In this document: positions 62,491 through 64,000 of the stretch, in pieces
Numbering within the stretch: the first letter of the stretch is position 1
Layout of the letters: each line of letters begins with the position of its first letter
Assembly: GCF_013359755.1 (NCBI RefSeq)
Contig: NZ_JABMCJ010000092.1
Coordinates: forward strand, 248,001 to 312,000
DNA: 64,000 nucleotides
Source: Tardiphaga robiniae
Lineage (GTDB): Bacteria > Pseudomonadota > Alphaproteobacteria > Rhizobiales > Xanthobacteraceae
Reading direction: 5' to 3'
Position numbers and translations under genes: made by a program
The notes under the pieces: model-generated
What the model saw: the letters and a program-made list of their open reading frames with translations, nothing else
Database searches by the model: none
What the model was told of the DNA's origin: nothing

Positions 62491-62604
62491 TCATCCTGAG
62501 GAGCGGCATCTTCGCCGCGTCTCGAAGGACGGCTGCAAACGCCGGCGCTCCCCATTCATGGTTCGAGACGCGCGAAGTCGCGCTCCTCACCATGAGGCGG
62601 TGCT
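62491..62604. repeat. Dispersed repeat with CGTCCTCATCCTGAGGAGC
   Basis: CGTCCTCATCCTGAGGAGC at 62491-62509, a CTCGAAGGACGGCTGC segment, then CATGGTTCGAGACGCGC and CTCCTCACCATGAGG to about 62599. This is a well-known intergenic repeat of Bradyrhizobium, Rhodopseudomonas and Afipia, with pairs CCTCAT/ATGAGG and TCGAGAC/GTCTCGA able to fold. Probably a non-autonomous element of unknown origin. Confidence 0.75.
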
Positions 62605-62626
62605 TGTGGCGTCATGCGCAAAGAAA

Positions 62627-62668
62627 AAGCCCCGCCCGGTGGGGGATGACCGGGGCGGGGCTTCTTCG
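62627..62668 (-). terminator. Strong intrinsic terminator of the DUF1236 gene
   Basis: AAGCCCCGCCCGGT (62627-62640) pairs with ACCGGGGCGGGGCTT (62649-62663) with one bulge. On the minus strand the stem is followed by TTTTTCTTTG, so it is an excellent terminator for the gene ending at 62719. On the plus strand only CTTCTTC follows. Confidence 0.88.
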
Positions 62669-62718
62669 CCCGGTCGCCATTCGCGGCGCCCGAACGAATC
62701 TTTTTTCAACGTGACGTG

Positions 62719-63084
62719 TTAGTCGACGACCTGCACGATGCGGCGTGAGCGCGGCTCCACCAGCACTGTCTGACCATTCACCACGGTGTAGCGATACGGC
62801 GTTGTCGCCACCGTCTGCGGCACGTCGTAATAGGTCACGCCGGCTTCAGGCAGCGTGGTGCCGACGACGATGCGATCGGGCACGGTGAAGGTCGGCACGC
62901 GTTCGCGCACCACATATTCACGGAATGCCGGACGCTCCTGCACAGTGATGCCATCCGGATCGTTGTTGTCGACGATGACGCGATCACCGCCCGATACACC
63001 GACGGTGACGCCCTGAGCCTGCACGGCCAGCGGAGTGCTGAGCGCGCCGACAAGGGCCGCTGCTGCAATAAGTTTGTTTCGCAT
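62719..63084 (-). CDS. DUF1236 secreted protein
   Basis: 121 residues from the ATG at 63084, with AAGGAGACGATC before it. Signal peptide to about 25 (VQA-QG). The C-terminal half (VGTTLPEAGVTYYDVPQTVATTPYRYTVVNGQTVLVEPRSRRIVQVVD) is the DUF1236 domain, common in many copies in rhizobia and of unknown function, in the periplasm or outside the cell. The longer upstream frame has no family support. Confidence 0.9.
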   Translation of the reverse strand: MRNKLIAAAALVGALSTPLAVQAQGVTVGVSGGDRVIVDNNDPDGITVQERPAFREYVVRERVPTFTVPDRIVVGTTLPEAGVTYYDVPQTVATTPYRYTVVNGQTVLVEPRSRRIVQVVD

Positions 63085-63331
63085 GATCGTCTCCTTCATG
63101 AACGATGTCCGGCTTGCCGCGCCGGTCTGTGCCATCCAGCCTGGTTTGATTTATTCACCGTCCGCCAATGCATGCCGCCAGCGATCGTTCCGGAATTTTC
63201 CACGCGCAATTGCTGGTTTTTGATGCACTGCATGCAGGTATGACGGAACCCATTGATGGGCAGGGCGTCTTTATGCTGCTAAATCCCCGCGGCGCATCGC
63301 ACCCGAATCGATTCCCTCACGGAGACACTTC

Positions 63332-63490
63332 ATGGTCATCACGGCAGCTCACATCCAGCCGATTGTCGCGCTTATCGCTGGCGTTCTGATTTTGATCATG
63401 CCGCGGTTTCTCAATCTGGTGGTGGCGATCTATCTGATCTTCGTCGGACTGGCCGGACTCGGCGTCTTCAGGATGTTGAAGATCGGCTAA
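63332..63490 (+). CDS. DUF3096 small membrane protein
   Basis: 52 residues: ITAAHIQPIVALIAGVLILI then MPRFLNLVVAIYLIFVGLAG, two membrane helices with a short loop, as in DUF3096. GGAG lies eight bases before the ATG. The family is widespread in proteobacteria and of unknown function. It is too short for a 60-codon cutoff and easily missed. Confidence 0.85.
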   Translation: MVITAAHIQPIVALIAGVLILIMPRFLNLVVAIYLIFVGLAGLGVFRMLKIG

Positions 63491-63608
63491 ATTTCGACAC
63501 GGCCGTTACCTACAGCGGTACCTCCGGGCTGCTTGCGCCACGTCCCTGAAACGTGGTGTAACGCGGCACATTTCCCTGTCGTTTCCTCTCGCGGATTGAT
63601 TGAGAACC

Positions 63609-64000
63609 ATGGCCAAAACCGCCTCGAAGTCCAAGAAAGCCCCTGCGAAGTCAAAGTTGTCCAAGGCTGCGCCCAAAGTAGCGTCGGTGGCCCGCAAGGC
63701 GCTTAAGAAGTCAGCTGCAAAACCTGCAGCTAAATCCGCGGCGAAGGCCAAAACGGCTGTGAAAGCAAAGGTTGCTCCGAAGCCTGTTGCAAAGGCTCCC
63801 GCATCGAAGAAGGCGGTTGTGGCCAAATCTTCTACAGCCAAGACTTCGGCGACCAAGGCCGTCAAGAAGGCCGCCGGCAAGCCGGTGACGGACGTCATCA
63901 AGGCTGGCAAGTGGGTTTACAATTTCGGTGGCGGCAAGGCCGAGGGCAAGGCTGGCCTGCGCGACCTGCTCGGCGGCAAGGGCGCGAACCTCGCCGAAAT
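63609..64000 (+). CDS. ppdK: Pyruvate, phosphate dikinase with Lys/Ala-rich N-terminal tail (partial)
   Basis: The right edge cuts the gene after ~130 codons. Residues from about 98 (AGKWVYNFGGGKAEGKAG, then LRDLLGGKGANLAE) are the normal PPDK start, whose nucleotide-binding domain would follow. Ahead of it, in one open frame from the ATG at 63609, lie ~97 residues of Lys, Ala, Ser, Val and Pro repeats (KSKKAPAKSKLSKAAPK, KKSAAKPAAKSAAKAKTAVK) like a histone H1 or AlgP tail. PPDK interconverts pyruvate and phosphoenolpyruvate with ATP and phosphate. The tail may bind nucleic acid or be a translational artefact if a later start is used. Confidence 0.82.
   Translation, partial: MAKTASKSKKAPAKSKLSKAAPKVASVARKALKKSAAKPAAKSAAKAKTAVKAKVAPKPVAKAPASKKAVVAKSSTAKTSATKAVKKAAGKPVTDVIKAGKWVYNFGGGKAEGKAGLRDLLGGKGANLAE

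Noticed and set aside
63506-63910. Hydrophobic 134-codon frame on the minus strand
   Set aside because: Antisense of the Lys/Ala-rich PpdK tail, which turns AAG/GCC codons into Leu, Phe and Ala by itself.
1-64000. CRISPR array, integrase, transposase or prophage genes
   Set aside because: No regularly spaced repeats and no recognisable mobile-element proteins in any frame.

Overview
The window is about 64 kb of GC-rich chromosomal DNA from an alphaproteobacterium, most likely of the Bradyrhizobium / Rhodopseudomonas / Afipia / Tardiphaga group (Nitrobacteraceae). Evidence: a Rieske gene followed by a fused cytochrome b/c1 gene (fbcH type), a fused anthranilate synthase trpE(G) behind a short Trp-rich leader, separate glyQ and glyS, several small families typical of this group (DUF1285, DUF6111, DUF2007, DUF1236, DUF3096), and intergenic palindromic repeats that I know as dispersed elements in these genomes. 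I see no rRNA, tRNA, CRISPR array, transposase or prophage gene, so this is ordinary chromosome with accessory uptake and regulatory loci inserted.

Layout. 1-3.2 kb: minus-strand MoxR / DUF58 / DUF4159 operon (partial at the left edge). 3.4-7.1 kb: DUF1285, Nudix, DUF6111, CCA tRNA nucleotidyltransferase and a serine hydrolase. 7.2-9.8 kb: small stress or metabolic genes and a MarR / thioesterase pair with two matching operator-like palindromes. 9.8-13.1 kb: queD-queE, a cysteine-cluster protein, a membrane protein and trmL. 13.1-16.8 kb: TonB siderophore receptor and PepSY reductase-like gene, lying between trmL and petA. 17.4-20.1 kb: cytochrome bc1 operon closed by a clear terminator. 20.2-25.1 kb: BASS-type transporter / epimerase / FAD monooxygenase operon, dienelactone hydrolase and two GNATs. 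25.1-28.1 kb: trp leader and attenuator, trpE(G), apt. 28.1-29.6 kb: a tandem pair of ParA-like NTPases of unknown role. 29.9-33.5 kb: MarR-controlled FUSC / DUF1656 / HlyD efflux operon. 33.5-38.7 kb: second siderophore locus (AraC regulator, TonB receptor, unknown protein, RhtX-type permease). 38.6-43.5 kb: solute-binding protein, glycosyltransferase, LysR, pirin, WrbA. 43.6-45.6 kb: a molybdenum-flavoured group (ModE-like HTH, DUF2478, sulfite-oxidase-like enzyme). 45.6-54 kb: MHS permease, amidase, hydrolases, and SDR/AraC and HxlR/quinone-reductase regulator-target pairs. 54-64 kb: polyprenyl diphosphate synthase, DUF2007, N6-methyltransferase, S49 peptidase, glyQS, a duplicated-domain protein behind a CtrA-like site, DUF1236, DUF3096 and the start of pyruvate phosphate dikinase with an unusual Lys/Ala-rich N-terminal tail.

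Themes. Iron: two TonB receptors, one PepSY protein and one siderophore permease sit near the heme and Fe-S rich bc1 complex. Small-molecule and redox stress: MarR, HxlR, AraC and LysR regulators each stand beside likely targets, often with a visible palindrome. The best candidates for new biology are the leaderless-looking trpL attenuator, the two ParA-like NTPases, the histone-like tail on PpdK, the twin MarR operators, and the QueD homologue with two altered catalytic positions. All family calls come from reading the translated sequence, without database searches.
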